From: Begonia masoniana | Taxonomy: Eukaryota > Streptophyta > Magnoliopsida > Cucurbitales > Begoniaceae | Length of the DNA stretch: 64,000 nt | Reading direction: 5' to 3' | Assembly (NCBI GenBank): GCA_022432975.1 | Contig: CM039505.1 | Location: 22,699,338-22,763,337, forward strand | Shown here: positions 12,284 through 24,569 of the stretch, piece after piece | How positions within the stretch are numbered: the first letter of the stretch is position 1 | How the letters are laid out: every line of letters begins with the position of its first letter | Translations under genes and position numbers: made by a program | The notes under the pieces: model-generated | Told to the model about the DNA's origin: nothing | Databases searched by the model: none | Seen by the model: only the letters and a program-made list of their open reading frames with translations

Positions 12284-12719
12284 ATAAAAGATTGACTTGA
12301 TGGTCGATCCCTTGTATAGGTTGAAGGTCATGAAGTAATTCTTCAAGAAAAACATCCTCAAACTTAGTGATAAGTTAACTAACCACATCCGGTATTTTCC
12401 CCAATTCTTCTAGACTGCCTTAAAATAACATTAAGACAAATAGTAAGCATTTTTTAGATAATCTTTTGTCATAAAAATAGTTCTTTTCTTCTGCCTTTCT
12501 TTAGTTTGAGATCCTTAACAATTTGATCCAGTTGGAGGGGGGCTAGCTTGATGGTATTTCCACCATCAATGGTTAAAGAGTACACATTTTCCTTTATTAA
12601 ACAGAGACTATGAAAAGTATTCTTTCTTTGGCATAGTTTGTCTTCATGGCTAAAGGTCCTTCTTTTAACCTTTAAATTTGTAGAAACAACTCTTGTTTAT
12701 AATGAGTTGGTACAAACTG
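12284..12719 (-). pseudogene. Ty3/gypsy gag-pol remnant, continuation of 3500-7009
   Basis: Minus-strand reading at 12420-12284 gives EELLHDLQPIQGIDHQVNLL, the start of a Ty3 RT region that continues across the insertion into 7009. Upstream, 12640-12450 gives a protease-RT linker (SLTIDGGNTIKLAPLQLDQI). At 12719-12650 the reading switches to gag-like YKQELFLQI and RLKEGP. The spacing is far too short for a full gag-protease region, so an internal deletion has occurred. Gag is cut at 12719 by the next element. Confidence 0.7.
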
Positions 12720-15280
12720 TGTAACACCCGAGAATTTTTCCTCAATGTGTACTGCTTTAGATTTAATTAAGTTATGGATGTTAGAATTATCTAAATTAGA
12801 AATGAAGAATTGGAGAGAAAATAAAATGATAAGGTGGTTGTTTAATAAAATAGTTGTTTTAATTAATTTAAAGAAATAGCAAAAAGAAGGGAAAGTAATT
12901 AAAAGTAACTTAAACGGTTTATTAATTTATGTTTGGGTATTCCCAGTGGAGAACTTAAGAGTCAATTTATGAAAATTTATAAATTGAGAATGAGATTTAA
13001 CAAAATTCGAAATGGTCAAAAATACGGTAGAGCAAAACGATAAATGGTTTATTATTATTAATATTTTGTTTTAAAAGAAAACATTTTATGTTTTCTTTTA
13101 AAACAGCTGAATGGAAATCGAAGCCATTTACCGTTCTTCGTGGCCGAGAACAGAACAGGGGAGAGGAGGGAGACGCGGGATGTGAGCGGCGATCGTCGGT
13201 CTGTTCACCACGTTTTTTCGACGCTCTCTGGCCAGACGGCGGCGCCGAGCAAGGTCTGGCTCTCTCCGCGCACGAACCGACTGGTAAGGCTCGGTTTTCA
13301 CCCTGCTTTCTGTTCGTTTGAGGCTGTGAGTGACGAGCTAGATTTTGCTCCGATCACCGGCCGTTTTTAGTTGCTTCCGGCGTGGGTTCGCCGACCCTTG
13401 GACCGGCTGTGGTCGCCTGGCCGTGAAGAGCCCTATTTGGACGAAAAACCGAGGGGCTTCAAATATGTTGCTTCAAATTTCTGGTTTAAAACCGTAGGGT
13501 TTTGTTAGATTATGTTAATTAGGTATGAGGGTGATTGATTAGTGATGAAATGGGTGAGAATTGTTGAAAAACCAGAAAAAAAAGAAAATTTCGGTTTAGG
13601 GCAGAATCGGGTTTTTTCCATTTTGACCTAGTTATGGCCGTTTGTTTTAAATTTCTGTTTGGCAGGTTAAACTAGGTTATTAGAGGAGTAAGTGGCAGCT
13701 GAAATCGTTCAATTCCGATAACCGACGTGAAAGTTACGCGCGTTCGAAGTTTTGGGTTGGTTTTTACCGAACCCAAATTAGTGGCCCGTTTAGTTCGGTT
13801 TTAGTGGATTAGGCTAGAAATAGTAGTTTGAGAGTAATTGGTGAACGTAGGCTTGATTTTAATGAAATTTGAATATTTGTCGTTGGTTGAGCTGTAGATG
13901 GGCAGGGAACCGAGTATCCTCAGCGAGCTAGGACGCCAGGTAAGTAGCGGATGAGTGTTTGTTGCCTTCGGGCCTACACCATAGAACGGTAGGGATTGTT
14001 TGCTTGTTGTTGTGTTTTAATTTGTGTCATGCATCGTGAGTCATGCATCATTGTTTTCTAAACTACGAAACCACGTATTTTGCATGTGTGAGTGGTGAGG
14101 ATGAAAGATAAGAATTGATATGCAACTTGGTCTCGAATAGAATAGTTTCGTCGGGCAAGTGGCTCGTTGAGCACCCCGCGAGGGATTTTACTCGAGATGC
14201 TATGCTAAATTACGTAATGTGTCGTGAGTATGAATGCCTCGACCTGCTCGTGCTGAAAAGCACACTGGGGATTCTGAATGCCTCGACCTGTTCGTGCTGA
14301 AAGGCACACTGGGGATTCTGATTGCCTCGACCTGCTCGTGCCGGAAGGCACACTGAGGATTCTACGATCGACGAAGGAGGAGATTCGGTTGGCCGTCCCG
14401 AACTGTGTTAGGACGTGTGCCTCCGGTTTTGCTCCGTGGATCAAGGCGTGGCCATCCTAGACTGTGTGGGGTCGTGTGCCTACTTGATTCACCTGAAAGT
14501 GAAAGATAAATGCAACCTGAATGAAAAGAAAACAACAGAGTATGTAGAAACTGTATCCTAGGGTTGAGTCGAGCATGCATTGTTTTAAAGTGTATTTTTC
14601 CCTACTTGCTAAGCATTAGGCTTACTTTTGTGTTCTATGGTGTAGGTGGTGACGTGTTACAAGTGAGCTAGACGTGGGAGCTAGTTTTAGGTGGCAATCG
14701 GTGGCACACGAGGCACGCCGGTGCAGGCAGTTGTCGGGGCGCCTTGACCATGGTCTTCGGGAGATGTGGGGCTTTGCATTTTGGTAGTTTATTGTAGATG
14801 TCTGTTTGTGAAAATGATGGGAATGCGTAACTCTTTTTGGTTGATGTTTTTGATAGTTATGGTATAGCTATTTATATTTGTTGTATATAGTCATAGTTAA
14901 GGGTGATGTTTCGCCCTATACTGTGGACTTTCTTCACTTAGGAATGGTAGTAGTATAGTTTCCCTCTTTATTGCTATTAGTTGAGTGGATAGTTGAGTAA
15001 GAGTATTCTAGATCTGGTTGAGGATTGATTCGTTTGCAGGTACCTAGCATTTTGGAGGCGCCATTTTCAGACGTTACTTTGTCAAAATTTTTGGGAAGGA
15101 CGCCGTGGTGCTTAACGGTTAGGATTAAGGGAAATTAGTGAGTCTAGGCAGCTAGGTATGACATAAGAGAGCTTCGGGAGACTTAGCTTTAAATTCCGCT
15201 GTGTCCGATTTTTTTTAAATAATCGGGGTTAGAGTTAGCCAAGTAGCGCACCGAGCCAAGGTGGGTTCGGGGGTGTTACA
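12720..15280 (+). repeat. Ty3-type 5' LTR, 2.56 kb
   Basis: Termini TGTAACACCC and GGGTGTTACA are perfect 10-bp inverted repeats, and a Met primer site follows three bases later. It contains a GC-rich, leader-like segment (13130-13440), a splice-donor-like CCAGGTAAGT at 13937-13946, a triplicated 45-bp block around TGCCTCGACCTG (14237-14350) and a TGCTAAGCATTAGGCTTA box followed by GTGTAG (14608-14645). The first 370 bp match the LTR at 18465, but the remainder does not. Confidence 0.88.
13937..14664 (+). promoter_or_regulatory. Intron-like donor/acceptor pair in the LTR
   Basis: CCAGGTAAGT at 13937-13946, then GGGCCTACACCAT, then TGCTAAGCATTAGGCTTA and GTGTAG|GTGGTGACG at 14641-14654. The same order is seen in three other LTRs here. 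Splicing itself is inferred. Confidence 0.4.
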
Positions 15281-15283
15281 AGA

Positions 15284-15295
15284 TGGTATCAGAGC
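15284..15295 (+). promoter_or_regulatory. Primer-binding site, Met-initiator tRNA type
   Basis: TGGTATCAGAGC, the classical complement of the plant initiator Met-tRNA 3' end, three bases after the LTR end. It fixes plus orientation for this element. Confidence 0.92.
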
Positions 15296-18200
15296 ATAAA
15301 TGGTCGAGTCGTTCAAATGATTACCTGAAAATGCCGGCCGCCATGCAACGTGCTTCACCGACTGTAAGTATTTCTTTACTTTTAGTTAGTTTATATCTAA
15401 GATTAGATTGGTTTAACCCTGTTTGTTTTGTGATTGTAGTGGACTAGAAAATCTCAAGTGTACCGAGACAACCTTGGTGGATCCCTTAAGCCAATTCATA
15501 GACGTAGTAAATCGATAGTTCGAATAGCTAGGAATTTTATTGGAGAGAGACTTTTAGGATGATGAGAGTAAGTCTGATACTCTAGGAATGTGGGAAAAAG
15601 GGTAGGGGCGATCCGAGTTCAATGTAAATGTTAGCCCGGGTAGAAGTGATAGTCGTTAGGAAAGGTATGAGTTATATCTTCGTGTTAAAAGGATACGAAC
15701 ATGTTGGGTTGAATGTAAGGCTCATTAACATAACTAACCTAGGTGTTTGTAAGAATGGTACGCCTAGGATTGTTACCTTTAAGGATAAGATTTGAATAGA
15801 TAGAAATTTGACCCTAGTTAGCAAATCCTTGGGAGTACTAGGATGCGATGAACCGGAGAGGAGTTTGAAATTATCAGGAGATACCCTAGACTGTTCAGGT
15901 AACATTAGATTCATGTACAGTGGGAGTATCTAGATGTGGACCATATTCCAGAGTTAGTTTAAATAAATGATCGAGAGATTATGGTCAGAGGGATTATGTA
16001 GAATCGAGGATGAGAGTTTACAAATTTGCTTAGAGTTGGGAAAATATTTAGAACCCGAGTTAGAAGAAGATTAGTTAGCATATTTTGGAGAGAATCTTGG
16101 GTGAAATTTTGAATTTAATTAAGTATTGAAAAACTTGAGATGAATTTAAGTAAGTATTGAAAAACTTGAGAAGGAGATTAGTGGTAGTATTATATAGAAA
16201 GGGGAAAGGTTAGAATTTGATATCTAAACTTTAAGTATTTAGTGGTGTATGATTTGAGGAGATATACGAATTATTTAATGAAAGGGATGGAACTCGCCCA
16301 AAGAATGAGTGCATTAGGGATAAGATTAAGTTAAAGAAATTTCGAGGGTTTGACTCATATGTAACGAAGTCGGAACCGTTGGTGTTATAAATCATTGAGG
16401 TCAAAGTCAATAAGTTTAAGAGTGGATAGGTTTAAGCATAGGATGTAAGTTAGAACTCAAATGCTGAGATTATGCAATATAATAGAAGAGTTGCTAGGTT
16501 AGATTATGAATTTTGGATGGACTTAGGACTGAGGAGGAAAAGATAAGCGAGGAGACTAGTTAGTGTTAAGAACTTAGTGTTCCGTGTAAAATTGAGGAAT
16601 TTAAATGATATTGCTTAAGAACGAATGAGAGTTCACATGGAAATTTTGGTAGTTACTTGATCTAGGAATATAGAGCTAAGAACCTAGGTGGGAATAACTT
16701 ATAAACTTAGATGCCTTGATTTAGTAAAAGAAATGTATAGCACCGTTGATGTTGTAACTAGTTTTGGCCGAGTCGATAAGTGTAAGAGTGACTAGATTTA
16801 TTTTGGATTTTAGAAAGAAGTTTAAGTTAGAAAATTTTGTGAGTTAAATGATAGTTAAGTATAGTGAAGTAAATAGTTCTAGAGATAATTAAGCGTTGGA
16901 GTGTATAGTTTAAATGATCCCAAATTTGAGTCATAGAGAGTTGGCAATCCTCGAGGAATGATGGGTAGTAGTATGATTTGTCATTAAGGTAGGAGTTATA
17001 AAAGTTTCGTTTCGTAAATAAAGTGGAAGTTAAGTGGTGGTACATCATTTAGAATATTGGATGAATAGAAAGAGCGAGTTAGTTTAGACCTAAGAATTTG
17101 AGTGTTTGGTAATGAATGAACTTAGGAGTTAGACAAATTGAGCATAGTGAATGTAAGTACGAAGATTCAGAGTATACTTTGAGGAATAGTTGATAGGTTT
17201 AAGAGATGAAAGCTTTGAGGATGAGAGTTGTGTTGGAATAACTAATGAAATGTCATGATTGTTCGAAGTATAAATTGTCTTGATTGGCTGATATAAGTAA
17301 GTGTGAGAGATAGAAGTGATAAGTTAGGAGTGAGATAGTAGAGTAGTAAGAAAGTTAGAACTTAAGGATTTAGGGTAAGATGTTTATGTACTGAGTTCTT
17401 AGTGTTACGGTATTAAGATATCTTAGAGATATGAGGTAGTTATGTAAGTGTTGATGAACATTGGATTAGAGAAGTTAGAGTTGGAATTAAGTTGGAGAAG
17501 TTTGAAAGTATAGGTGATTTAATTGAAGTTAATGGACGTATAAATGCGCAAGCTATAGGGAGCAAAGTTAAGAAAATGAAAACTTTGGGAGATGTAGAAA
17601 AGTGTAGTGACGTCAATGCCAATTTGGAGTGAATGAAAACTCAATTAGTACTTCGAGTGTATAGTGACTTAATTTAGGTAGTGAGAATTCGGAATATGTG
17701 AAAGATGTTAGAATGAGGTACGAGGTAAATATGTGTAAGATGCGATAGTAAGATCGAAGGGAATTTGAAATCTAGAACTAAGGGTAAGAAGTTTATTAGT
17801 AGGTTTTAGTGTTACGCTATTGAGATAGCTTTGGAGATCTAAGATAGTTATGTAAGTATTTGATAGACACTGGATTAGAAAAGTAAGTGACTCGTTGAAC
17901 TTAGTTATGAAGATTTAGGGCTGTGGATTACGATAGGTATTTCAGCCAAACGATGTTAACTAATAGGATTGAAGTTGAGAGTCTTCAAGGGGGTGAAAAT
18001 AGTGGGCATTAAGGATATGCTGTACACCATTTAGAGTATTGTGTAGAGTTAGGAACGAGTTAGTCCTGATCTAAGAATTTATAGAGGTTAGTAAAAATTG
18101 AGGTAAGAATTGTACTCATTAGTATCTTAAGATTACTCGATTGGGGTAACATAGAGAGTCGTAGTGGTTTGTACGTGTTTGATAGACACGGGAGTAGGAA

Positions 18201-18449
18201 GATGAGGAATTAGATAAACTTAGCCTGGGGAAAAACTAGAGTTGAGAACTAAGTAAAAGAGGTTTAAGAATATAAGTGACGAGTGCGTAAGTTAAAGTCA
18301 ATGGAAGCGTATAGTTGGGAACTTTGGATAATTGGGAATTTTGTTTCTGTTAGATGATTGAGATTGTAATTGTGTAGTTATTGCAACCCAAAAAGTTATG
18401 AGGATAATGTTAGATTAACTATCCCACAAATTTTGAGGACAAAATTTTT
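15296..18449 (+). other. Non-coding interior of the Ty3-type element
   Basis: About 3.1 kb, purine-rich on the plus strand and saturated with stops. I could not find gag, RT or integrase motifs. Diverged internal repeats occur: TTAGTGTTACG.TATT... followed by GTTATGTAAGT and GACA.TGGATTAGA near 17400-17475, 17807-17880 and, weaker, 18115-18200. This could be a LARD-like interior or a very old pol. Confidence 0.6.
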
Positions 18450-18464
18450 GTAAGGAGGGTGAAT
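18450..18464 (+). promoter_or_regulatory. Polypurine tract
   Basis: GTAAGGAGGGTGAAT lies immediately before the TGTAACACC start of the 3' LTR and follows a GAGGACAAAATTTTTG stretch typical of the end of Ty3 internal domains. Confidence 0.75.
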
Positions 18465-20086
18465 TGTAACACCTGAGAATTTTTTCTCAATGTGTACTGC
18501 TTTAGATTTAATTAAGTTATGGATCTTAGAATTATCTAAATTAGAAAGGAAGAATTGGAGAGAAAATAAAATGATAAGGTGGTTGTTTAATAAAATAGTT
18601 GTTTTAATTAATTTAAAAGAAATAACAAAAAGAATGGAAAGTAATTAAAAGTAACTTAAACGGTTTATTAATTTATGTTCGGGTATTCCCAGTGGAGAAC
18701 TTAAACCGGGTACGAGGTGAGGGTCCATTTATGAAAATTTATAAATTGAGAACGAGATTTAACGAAATTCGAAATGGTCGAAAATACGGGAGGGCAAAAC
18801 GGTAAATGGTTTAATATAATGTATGTTTTGGTGAAATTTGTTGGGATGTTTAGTAGAAAACTAAACCAAAGTGTAACCAAAGCATTCATTTAGTTAGAAA
18901 ACCAATAGAGAGGTTGTTTAGGTAGGAATTAAGGTAGGTGGGAGGAAGCCAATGAATGACTGCCATGTGTTCAACTTGTTGAACAAGATATACTCTTTCT
19001 CCTACGTGAAACTCTCTTCACTTCTCTTCTCTATTCTCTCCATTCTCTTCTCTGTTTTCTCTCTTCCAGACGAAGTGCAACCATTTCCAAAAATGGTCTT
19101 CTCCTGTTTTCTTCTATTTCTTCGTTAAAGGTAACCCTTTTAAGTTAGTTAACGAGTTGGACAAGTTAAACGTTAGTCTTCTTGAATTTTTAGGGTTAAT
19201 GTCCGATCGTGCATATTATAGGTTTGAGACTCACCGAGACGAACAAAGCTTGCAACTCACGGACAACAGGTAAGTTCATACCCGTAGGTTGGCCCTTAAG
19301 GCCCTACATCATGGAGGTACTAGGTTTTCATTTCTGTCGGGTTGTTTTGGGTAGATAAGTTATCTGTATTCTCTTCACGTTCTGCTGTGTTATTTCTGTT
19401 GTCTGTTGAATTAAGTTTAAGCACTGTAAAAGTTCATGCATACACGTTTTTCCCCGAAAGCCATGAAAATGTTTTCTGTACACGTTTTGAAGTTAAGAAT
19501 GATAAAACCTATAATGTAACTTTCGGTTAAGTGTGGGACGGGGACTGGTGTTCTGCTTTGTATTACTAGTGCCTGATAGTGCACTTCTGTTACGCCTAGT
19601 TCCCCTATAAGCCTCACTTCCTGACAGATAAAAAGTAATGTTCTGTAATGTCACTGTATTCCAAAATGTTCATGCATAGCATATGCATCACTGCATTCTT
19701 ATATGTTCTTACTGAGCTCTAGGCTCATAGTTGAACTCCCTGTTGTAGGTATGGATCCCCCAGAAGAGGACATCGTGCCTCAAGATGATGATTTGATGTA
19801 GTTGGTGGATCGAGCTCATGGGGTTTGGTTGTTGCAGTCAGACAAGAGTTAACCCTGTGAGAATGTATTTTATGAAGTTATGTCAAGTTCTGTATCATCT
19901 TTTGAAGTTTTAAAACATTTGAAGTGTAGATTCAGTTCTGTAGGTTCAGTCCCGTATTGATGTCTAAAACCTCTGTATTTGACAGTTATATATATGTTTT
20001 GAAATGTGTTGAAAACATTCTGGAACTGTTTGAGTTCTTCCTTTCTAGGTTGTGCATGGATGGTTTCAAATTTTGAGCTATCCATG
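18465..20086 (+). repeat. Ty3-type 3' LTR, first part
   Basis: It starts TGTAACACCTGAG and matches 12720-13090, then diverges completely. It has a donor-like CAGGTAAGT (19267-19275), a GGCCCTTAAGGCCCTACATC hairpin-like block, and TTACTGAGCTCTAGGCTCAT followed by TTGTAG|GT (19709-19750). It is interrupted at 20087 by a solo LTR with duplication CCATG and resumes at 24223. No terminal ...TGTTACA was found, so its end is lost. Confidence 0.75.
19709..19801 (+). promoter_or_regulatory. Acceptor-like box and short acidic reading frame in LTR
   Basis: TTACTGAGCTCTAGGCTCAT, a pyrimidine-containing spacer, TTGTAG, then a short frame GMDPPEEDIVPQDDDLM ending in TAG at 19799-19801. Similar short acidic frames follow the box in the LTRs at 20087-24222 and 56023-58455. 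Confidence 0.4.
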
Positions 20087-20312
20087 TGTAGCGACCCTAA
20101 TTCTTATACTCGAAATTCCCGTGAAATTTTTCCTTTTATGCACTAAGTAATTTCAACTTTAAAGGTTTTAATCAACATCTAACTTGTTAAAATTTCTTTT
20201 GAAACTCATTTAAACAAAACATATTAAATAAAATAAAACCCATTAAAATAGAAGTGCAATCGGCCAACAAATCGTGGGGGCAGAAAGGGCATTTGCCCGT
20301 AAAATTTCATGA

Positions 20313-20517
20313 CTGATCGATCGGCTATTTCAGCCGATCGATCGGCTACGGCATTTTAAGGCCAGGCAATCGATCGCCTGATCGGATCGCCCCTGGCGAT
20401 CACCCTCACAGCCGATCGATCGCCCATTCAGGCAATCTATCGGCAACTTCTTTGGAAAAACCAGAGAAGTTACCACTGAGACGCCGATCGATCGCCCCTC
20501 TCAGGCGATCGATCGGC
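20313..20517. repeat. Cluster of CGATCGATCG palindromes
   Basis: At least six near-copies of GCCGATCGATCGGC or its close variants in 205 bp. The first two form a 13-bp inverted repeat with a 5-base loop (about 20314-20344). The segment lies near the downstream end of the minus-oriented solo LTR. Confidence 0.85.
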
Positions 20518-20999
20518 ACACTCCCTGGAATCCGAAATTCCAGGGAGCTGCCTCCTTCTCCCTTTCATTCTTTTCTCCCTTCGTTACCCTGCACCCCACA
20601 CTTACAAACTTCACATTTCTTCTCTTATCAAATTACCTCTAAACATTTCATAACAACCTTCTACCCGCATACAATCCTCACTCCACAACCCGATTCAAAA
20701 CCTATTTAAAACGTAACGAAATTTCATAAAAATGAACCGCGTGGATCCTTTTAAAAACTGGACATTTTTCTCTGTTTGAAATTATCAAAAATATAACAAA
20801 ATACTATATATTATCTATCCAGTCACCAAGCATCCTAAAATGTTTCAACTATACAATTTTCCTACGTTTCTATCAATTAAAATCCCCAAAACATTTACCT
20901 ACATCCCCACGGGTCAAAATGCGCACTGACTGCCCAGCACGTTCCCACGGGCCATTCTCCATCAACGTGCTCATATTTCGGGCGAAGGAACGTCGTCCT

Positions 21000-21060
21000 C
21001 ACCTGTATCGAAGTCACCTACACCATAAAGACATTCTATGAGCTAAAGGCTCAGTAAATC
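21000..21060 (-). promoter_or_regulatory. Acceptor-like box and acidic frame, minus strand
   Basis: On the minus strand, TTTACTGAGCCTTTAGCTCA is followed by GGTGTAG|GTGACTTCG and a frame starting GDFDTGEDDVP. Same order as in the other LTRs. Confidence 0.4.
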
Positions 21061-21111
21061 TACGTAAATGCAAATGCGTGCTATGCGTATGCTGTTCGTA
21101 AAATCGTGCAA

Positions 21112-21290
21112 TCATCCTACCTTTTTGCTATTTATTTTCTACCTTTTCGCTATTCATTTCCTTTTCATACACATTCCTACCTTTTCGCTATTCATTTCCT
21201 TTTCATACACATTCCTACCTTTTCGCTATTCATTTTCTTTTTATACATATTTCTACCTTTTCGCTATTCGTTTCCATTTCCTTTTCATGA
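21112..21290. repeat. Diverged seed copies of the 38-bp repeat
   Basis: About 4.5 units with several differences each (TTTATTTTCTACC, TTCGTTTCCATTTCC), separated from the uniform array by 190 bp of ordinary sequence. They look like older founder copies. Confidence 0.9.
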
Positions 21291-21479
21291 AAAACGTAGT
21301 GCGGAAATTCATTTTCTATACTTATTCGAAAATCATGATGCATGGACATGTACGATACATTAAACGTAAGAAAAGCATAAAACAAAACACGTAACCTAAG
21401 GAAAAGAACATCCTAGTATCACAATTATCCTAAACTATCCATCCAATCTACACTAAAACATAAATCTCTAAATTCCGCA

Positions 21480-23482
21480 ATTTCCTTTTCATACACATTC
21501 CTACCTTTTCGCTATTCATTTCCTTTTCATACACATTCCTACCTTTTCGCTATTCATTTCCTTTTCATACACATTCCTACCTTTTCGCTATTCATTTCCT
21601 TTTCATACACATTCCTACCTTTTCGCTATTCATTTCCTTTTCATACACATTCCTACCTTTTCGCTATTCATTTCCTTTTCATACACATTCCTACCTTTTC
21701 GCTATTCATTTCCTTTTCATACACATTCCTACCTTTTCGCTATTCATTTCCTTTTCATACACATTCCTACCTTTTCGCTATTCATTTCCTTTTCATACAC
21801 ATTCCTACCTTTTCGCTATTCATTTCCTTTTCATACACATTCCTACCTTTTCGCTATTCATTTCCTTTTCATACACATTCCTACCTTTTCGCTATTCATT
21901 TCCTTTTCATACACATTCCTACCTTTTCGCTATTCATTTCCTTTTCATACACATTCCTACCTTTTCGCTATTCATTTCCTTTTCATACACATTCCTACCT
22001 TTTCGCTATTCATTTCCTTTTCATACACATTCCTACCTTTTCGCTATTCATTTCCTTTTCATACACATTCCTACCTTTTCGCTATTCATTTCCTTTTCAT
22101 ACACATTCCTACCTTTTCGCTATTCATTTCCTTTTCATACACATTCCTACCTTTTCGCTATTCATTTCCTTTTCATACACATTCCTACCTTTTCGCTATT
22201 CATTTCCTTTTCATACACATTCCTACCTTTTCGCTATTCATTTCCTTTTCATACACATTCCTACCTTTTCGCTATTCATTTCCTTTTCATACACATTCCT
22301 ACCTTTTCGCTATTCATTTCCTTTTCATACACATTCCTACCTTTTCGCTATTCATTTCCTTTTCATACACATTCCTACCTTTTCGCTATTCATTTCCTTT
22401 TCATACACATTCCTACCTTTTCGCTATTCATTTCCTTTTCATACACATTCCTACCTTTTCGCTATTCATTTCCTTTTCATACACATTCCTACCTTTTCGC
22501 TATTCATTTCCTTTTCATACACATTCCTACCTTTTCGCTATTCATTTCCTTTTCATACACATTCCTACCTTTTCGCTATTCATTTCCTTTTCATACACAT
22601 TCCTACCTTTTCGCTATTCATTTCCTTTTCATACACATTCCTACCTTTTCGCTATTCATTTCCTTTTCATACACATTCCTACCTTTTCGCTATTCATTTC
22701 CTTTTCATACACATTCCTACCTTTTCGCTATTCATTTCCTTTTCATACACATTCCTACCTTTTCGCTATTCATTTCCTTTTCATACACATTCCTACCTTT
22801 TCGCTATTCATTTCCTTTTCATACACATTCCTACCTTTTCGCTATTCATTTCCTTTTCATACACATTCCTACCTTTTCGCTATTCATTTCCTTTTCATAC
22901 ACATTCCTACCTTTTCGCTATTCATTTCCTTTTCATACACATTCCTACCTTTTCGCTATTCATTTCCTTTTCATACACATTCCTACCTTTTCGCTATTCA
23001 TTTCCTTTTCATACACATTCCTACCTTTTCGCTATTCATTTCCTTTTCATACACATTCCTACCTTTTCGCTATTCATTTCCTTTTCATACACATTCCTAC
23101 CTTTTCGCTATTCATTTCCTTTTCATACACATTCCTACCTTTTCGCTATTCATTTCCTTTTCATACACATTCCTACCTTTTCGCTATTCATTTCCTTTTC
23201 ATACACATTCCTACCTTTTCGCTATTCATTTCCTTTTCATACACATTCCTACCTTTTCGCTATTCATTTCCTTTTCATACACATTCCTACCTTTTCGCTA
23301 TTCATTTCCTTTTCATACACATTCCTACCTTTTCGCTATTCATTTCCTTTTCATACACATTCCTACCTTTTCGCTATTCATTTCCTTTTCATACACATTC
23401 CTACCTTTTCGCTATTCATTTCCTTTTCATACACATTCCTACCTTTTCGCTATTCATTTCCTTTTCATACACATTCCTACCT
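21480..23482. repeat. 38-bp minisatellite, about 53 copies
   Basis: Each unit contains CCTTTTCATACACATTCCTA and CCTTTTCGCTATTCATTT, spaced exactly 38 bp. Copies look uniform throughout. The array lies between the donor-like and acceptor-like boxes of the solo LTR. Confidence 0.98.
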
Positions 23483-24222
23483 CTAATATTCATCAATAAA
23501 CCAATTAACTTCGTCCAATAACACCCACTACGTCCCTTAGGGTCATAAGCAAGGTAACCTTAATGATTTTTAACTTAATCCAACGATTTCAAAAAAAACC
23601 CTAAACGAACCATAACCGTTTTAATCCAGGGAAAAACCGAAAACTAAAGTCTGAAAACTACAGAACCTTACCTAGAGCGTTGACCGGAGGAGTTTTCGTG
23701 AAGAAAACCGAGTCGCCGGAGGACGAATCGTCGTCGGAAAGGAAGAACGCCGCGGGAGAGGAAGAAACCGTGAGAGAGAGAGAGAGATTGTGAAAGTGGA
23801 GGAGAAGGAGAGGGATTTGTGATTTTATTAAATTTTGGTTTGTAAAATTACGATTTTGCCCTTCTTTTGATTCTCTATTTATTTTGTCCTTTGTTTCGTT
23901 AATTAACCATAGATCCGGTTTCTCCAAAATTTTCTTATTTCACCAATAATTTCCATTTATTGCTAAGGTTCTATTAGAACTGCCCGTTCGTAAATTGGAT
24001 CTCATTTACTATTTTACCAAAATATCCTTTGTGTTACGAGAAACACAAAACCTCGAAATTTAGCGTTAAGATTCTGAAACTTCCCATATTTCTCCTAAAA
24101 CTCATATTAATCATTAGGATTCTAATAACACTTTCTGTTCATAGAACGGACTTAATTTGACATATTTACAAAAATGTCATTATTCGTCATAAATTTAGAA
24201 ACCCGTAAAACTGGGTGTTACA

Positions 24223-24569
24223 CCATGCAGCTTGTGTTTCTTGAATCTCTGTCAAACATGTTTTACTACTTGTTTTGAATCGGGTTTTGAAGGTCTGAAA
24301 CTTTTTATGCCTTCTATTTTATGTTCCCTGTTTATACGACTTTCTGTCAAAAGTTGTCAAATTCTGCCTTTAAAACTACATCTTCCGATTACATCTACCG
24401 CTGCCTTAAAAATCATTTCCACTGCTGCGTTTAAAATCACATCCATCGTTGCCCTTTTAAAGCACATCCACTGCTGCCCTTAAATTTACTTCCACCGGTG
24501 AACAGTGCATTTCTGCTTGTAGTTCACTTCCACCGGTGAAAGTGCATTTCTGCCTGCATCCACCGCTGC
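24223..24569 (+). repeat. Continuation of the Ty3-type 3' LTR
   Basis: Follows the second CCATG duplication and carries on the AT-rich LTR. From about 24360 it holds irregular units ACATCTTCCG, CATCTACCGCTGCC, CATCCACTGCTGCC and CTTCCACCGGTGAA, which pass into the regular 23-bp array. Confidence 0.55.

Larger units (their letters stand above)
20087..24222 (-). mobile_element. Ty3-type solo LTR, 4.1 kb, swollen by a 38-bp array
   Basis: The plus strand reads TGTAGCGACCC...GGGTGTTACA, flanked by an exact 5-bp duplication CCATG (20082-20086, 24223-24227). No internal domain or second LTR is present, so it is a solo LTR. Minus orientation follows from the reverse-strand TGTAACACCC start, leader-like segment and donor CTAGGTAAGG (near 23665), TTTACTGAGCCTTTAGCTCA box (about 21038-21058) and GTGTAG|GTGACTTCG. 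About half its length is the tandem array at 21480-23482. Confidence 0.9.

Noticed and set aside
13088..13370. Two overlapping GC-rich ORFs
   Set aside because: They lie in the leader-like segment of the Ty3 LTR and no equivalent frame is kept in the other LTRs.
15284..15295. tRNA-Met gene fragment
   Set aside because: It is 12 bp complementary to the tRNA end at the correct position after an LTR, so it is a primer-binding site. The same holds for 47458-47469 and 49032-49043.
23658..23927. 89-codon minus-strand ORF with a serine-rich part
   Set aside because: It falls in the leader-like part of the minus-oriented solo LTR. Low complexity, no motif.
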